From Acinetobacter parvus DSM 16617 = CIP 108168 (GTDB lineage: Bacteria; Pseudomonadota; Gammaproteobacteria; Pseudomonadales; Moraxellaceae), in the NCBI RefSeq assembly GCF_000368025.1, contig NZ_KB849211.1, forward strand, positions 123,907 through 187,906: 64,000 bases of DNA, written 5' to 3'. This document shows positions 63,403-64,000 of this stretch, piece by piece. Under the pieces are notes generated by a model. That model was given only the letters and a program-made list of their open reading frames with translations, was not told the origin of the DNA and did not search any database. How positions within the stretch are numbered: position 1 is the stretch's first letter; the number at the start of each line of letters is the position of its first letter. Position numbers and translations under genes: made by a program.

Positions 63403-64000
63403 TTATTTTTCATCCAAATCTTTCTGCGCCTCTTCATCGTTTAAAATCCGTCCAGCCTGTTTAGGTCGAATTAATGGTGCAGTTGGACGTGGATGGGCAT
63501 TGGTATATTGCAGACCCACACCTGCATAAACGTCATCCGCAGCGATTTCTGTTTCAAAACGCTCATCATCACGCTCACGAATTTCATCGGCAATGCGCTG
63601 AACCTCATCTTCATCGACACCCAGTTCTTGCAAAATCACGCCGCCAAACTTGATTGCTGATTCAAAGGTTTCACGAATCATATAATCCACTTTTTGCTTG
63701 ACTAAATAAAGTGAGTGTTCGCGGTCATAGGAACGTACCAGCAGCTTGGCCAGTGGAAATTCATGCGTCACCAGCTCCACAATTCGATTGGTGGTTTCTT
63801 TACTATCGACACACACCACGATTGCCTGCGCCGTAGCCGCCCCCGAAGCATGCAGAATATCCAGACGGCAACCGTCACCATAATAGATTTTAAAACCGAA
63901 TTTTTCCGCGTTTTGAATCATGTCAATGTCATTATCAATAATGGTGACATCAACGCCTCTTGCCAGTAATAATTGACTGGTCACCTGCCCAAAACGGCCA
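63403..64000 (-). CDS. KefB/KefC-type K+/H+ antiporter, C-terminal part
   Basis: The visible 199 residues are the regulatory RCK/TrkA-N half of a glutathione-gated potassium efflux system; the gene runs off the right edge. The NAD-binding loop begins GRFGQVTSQLLLARG and continues VTIIDNDIDMIQNAEKFGFK, YYGDGCRLDILHASGAATAQ and KLLVRSYDREHSLYL, all KefC-like. The C-terminal tail (about 130-193) is charged and acidic. Start codon and the membrane antiporter domain are outside the window. Confidence 0.9.
   Translation of the reverse strand, partial: GRFGQVTSQLLLARGVDVTIIDNDIDMIQNAEKFGFKIYYGDGCRLDILHASGAATAQAIVVCVDSKETTNRIVELVTHEFPLAKLLVRSYDREHSLYLVKQKVDYMIRETFESAIKFGGVILQELGVDEDEVQRIADEIRERDDERFETEIAADDVYAGVGLQYTNAHPRPTAPLIRPKQAGRILNDEEAQKDLDEK

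Overview
The window looks like chromosome of an Acinetobacter-type gammaproteobacterium (Moraxellaceae). This rests on the low-GC coding style, the family content (recA followed by recX, an isolated gcvH, a BrnQ/SstT/BenE transporter set, ISAba-type insertion sequences) and the lack of a recognisable LexA box upstream of recA. The species call is inference; no database search was possible.

Layout. 1-699: 3' end of an IS3-family element. 827-15173: core genes (ftsY, a CBS protein, argD, grxD, an HD-domain hydrolase, a LysR regulator, map, brnQ), several small membrane or hypothetical proteins, an alpha/beta hydrolase, and a BigR-type ArsR repressor beside a SulP anion transporter. 15229-24283: an accessory block. 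Two near-identical IS701-like elements in direct orientation enclose seven same-strand genes: Zn-alcohol dehydrogenase, otsB, otsA, an acyl-CoA-dehydrogenase-like protein, a PIG-L deacetylase, a SAM methyltransferase and a GT2 glycosyltransferase. Parts of this block look GC-richer than their surroundings. otsBA should make trehalose; the last four genes look like a tightly coupled pathway of unknown product and are the best candidate here for an undescribed system.

24435-41754: sstT, DUF1275 and DUF2058 proteins, a YbdG-like mechanosensitive channel behind a long hairpin, an ABC exporter overlapping a MaoC hydratase, an AraC regulator, gcvH, a decayed dehydrogenase, trmA, a DUF2233 protein, a 333-bp MITE-like element, an operon of NAD(P)-binding protein, rraA and tandem-GST protein, rpsT, a histidine phosphatase, cysQ, a HAD nucleotidase and Hsp15. 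41914-54082: recA-recX, the SRP RNA gene (minus strand), cpoB, ppiD, a HU gene, a phasin, a UbiJ-like protein, and the complete iscRSUA-hscBA-fdx operon behind a near-perfect IscR type 1 site. 54145-64000: a membrane class III cyclase, an HIT protein, mfd, a deletion scar joining two broken genes, tal, a LysE exporter, a shortened BenE transporter, and the C-terminal part of a KefB/C-type antiporter running off the window.

Gene decay and IS traffic recur: one IS3 end, one IS3 scrap, two defective IS701-like copies, one MITE-like element and at least three broken host genes. I saw no tRNA, rRNA 16S/23S/5S, CRISPR array, prophage or replication origin.
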